Assembly (NCBI GenBank): GCA_902797495.1
Contig: CADBTH010000006.1
Coordinates: 1 to 5,805 of the forward strand
DNA: 5,805 nucleotides
Origin: an uncultured Ruminococcus sp.
GTDB taxonomy: Bacteria; Bacillota; Clostridia; Oscillospirales; CAG-272
Direction: 5' to 3'
The notes beneath the pieces were generated by a model. It was not told where the DNA came from, searched no databases, and worked only from the letters and a program-made list of their open reading frames with translations. Below are positions 4,745 through 5,805 of the stretch, piece by piece; the first letter of the stretch is position 1; each line of letters starts with the position of its first letter. Position numbers and translations under genes: made by a program.

Positions 4745-5805
4745 ATGAAAAAAGCAGCGGTGATCGGTTACGGCGGCATGGGTCAATGGCACGTCGCGTA
4801 CATGGAAGGACTGTCCTACGCCGGCATGAAAATGACGAAGAGCGACGTCGTTTCCTGCGCCGGGATCTACGATATAGATCCTCAAAAAACCGAGCTCGCG
4901 CGCCTTTACGGCATACACGCGTATTCGTCCCTCGACGAGCTTCTTTCCGACGGGGAAGTTGAACTCGTCGTTATAGCTGTACCTAACGATCTCCACGAAG
5001 AGATGACGATAAAATGTCTTGAGGCGGGAAAGAACGTCATATGCGAAAAACCCGTCACGACCTCATCCGACAGCCTCGAGCGGATGATAGACGCCGCAAG
5101 GCGTTCGGGAAAGATATTCTCCGTCCATCAGAACAGACGCTGGGACAGCTACTTCGTAACGATGAAGCGACTCGCCGAAGAGGGCGAGCTCGGAGACGTC
5201 ATAAGCGTCGAGACGAGAGTCCACGGCTCTAACGGTATCCCCGGCGACTGGAGAAAGACCAAAGCGCATGGCGGCGGTATGCTCTACGACTGGGGCGTTC
5301 ACATGATCGACCAGGCGCTCTGGATGAACGGATACGACGTCGACCGCGTCTTCTGCACTCTCGACTATCTGACCGGGTGCGAGGTCGACGACGGATGCTT
5401 TATCGATATATTCCTCAAGAGCGGCAAGAGATGCCGCGTCGAGGTCTGCACTTACAACTTCATCTCCCTTCCCCTGATGTACGTCAGATTCACGGAAGGC
5501 ACGGCGAAGATTGAGGACTGGGGCAGCGAGATCGAACTCGTTCACTGCATCGAGTGGAAGGACAACGACATAAAGCCCGTCAAGACGGCGTCGGGCCTTT
5601 CCAAGACGATGGCTCCGAGAAGCGAGAGGACGATCGAAAAGACCGTTATCCCGAGAGACACGGTCCACGTTCACGACTATTACCGCAATTTCTGCGCGGC
5701 GATAGACGGAAGAGAGGAACAGATCGTAACTCACGATCAGATGCGCACGGTGATGAAAGTCATCGAAGCGGCGTTCAAGTCCGCGGCGACCGGAGAGGTC
5801 GTAAA
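4745..5805 (+). CDS. Gfo/Idh/MocA-family NAD(P)-dependent oxidoreductase, runs off right edge
   Basis: ATG 4745 has GGAGG (4734-4738) 6 nt upstream; 353 codons stay open to the edge and only the last few residues are probably missing. A Rossmann fold opens with GYGGMG (8-13), matching GxGxxG for dinucleotide binding; D43 ends the second strand (AGIYDID, 39-45). LVVIAVPNDLHEEM (74-87) and the family signature CEKPVTT (100-106), with the usual catalytic Lys at 102, follow. The C-terminal domain has GGGMLYDWGVHMIDQALW (176-193), where D182, H186 and D189 are the family's conserved substrate-side residues. The end (MKVIEAAFKSAATGEVV) is the usual closing helix. Members oxidise or reduce hydroxyl groups of sugars, inositols and related polyols; the substrate cannot be told from sequence. 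It has its own promoter and is probably not part of the thiamine unit. Confidence 0.93.
   Translation, partial: MKKAAVIGYGGMGQWHVAYMEGLSYAGMKMTKSDVVSCAGIYDIDPQKTELARLYGIHAYSSLDELLSDGEVELVVIAVPNDLHEEMTIKCLEAGKNVICEKPVTTSSDSLERMIDAARRSGKIFSVHQNRRWDSYFVTMKRLAEEGELGDVISVETRVHGSNGIPGDWRKTKAHGGGMLYDWGVHMIDQALWMNGYDVDRVFCTLDYLTGCEVDDGCFIDIFLKSGKRCRVEVCTYNFISLPLMYVRFTEGTAKIEDWGSEIELVHCIEWKDNDIKPVKTASGLSKTMAPRSERTIEKTVIPRDTVHVHDYYRNFCAAIDGREEQIVTHDQMRTVMKVIEAAFKSAATGEVV

Noticed and set aside
5063..5734. Minus-strand open frame of 223 codons inside the oxidoreductase gene
   Set aside because: Shadow of the Gfo/Idh/MocA coding frame.

Overview
The window looks like chromosomal DNA from a Gram-positive, low-GC-lineage bacterium, most likely a Clostridia-class gut-type Bacillota. 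The evidence is near-consensus sigma-A promoters in AT-rich gaps, strong GGAGG ribosome sites about 6 nt from the start codons, a TPP riboswitch with an intrinsic terminator, and an ECF-type thiamine transporter ThiT. The coding DNA itself is fairly GC-rich, and its third-position G/C bias leaves long spurious open frames on the opposite strand. The taxonomic call is an inference; no rRNA or marker gene is present.

Layout. (1) 846 to 1, minus strand: N-terminal 282 codons of a GH20 beta-N-acetylhexosaminidase, cut by the left edge at the catalytic Asp. (2) 847-1041: divergent gap with a good minus-strand promoter for GH20 and a perfect TTGACA-17-TATAAT plus-strand promoter. (3) 1042-3126: two genes of unknown function. 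The first is a soluble protein with five C-x2-C-x10-C-x2-C zinc ribbons and a 75-residue Glu/Pro pentapeptide linker. The second is a four-helix membrane protein with one N-terminal zinc ribbon of the same spacing. (4) 3136-4625: a thiamine unit made of promoter, TPP riboswitch, intrinsic terminator, thiT and thiN. (5) 4660-5805: promoter, short structured leader and a nearly complete Gfo/Idh/MocA oxidoreductase running off the right edge.

How the genes work together. ThiT takes up thiamine and ThiN phosphorylates it to TPP, which closes the riboswitch; this is a complete feedback loop. I can draw a specific antiterminator pairing (3259-3266 with 3299-3307) that is mutually exclusive with both the aptamer and the terminator. 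The zinc-ribbon pair probably forms one transcription unit but has no recognisable pathway, and it is the least explained part of the window. GH20 and the Gfo/Idh protein fit carbohydrate metabolism in general, with no visible link to each other.

I do not see transposons, phage genes, CRISPR arrays, tRNA or rRNA. I see no convincing wholly new system; the zinc-ribbon gene pair is the best candidate for uncharacterised biology.
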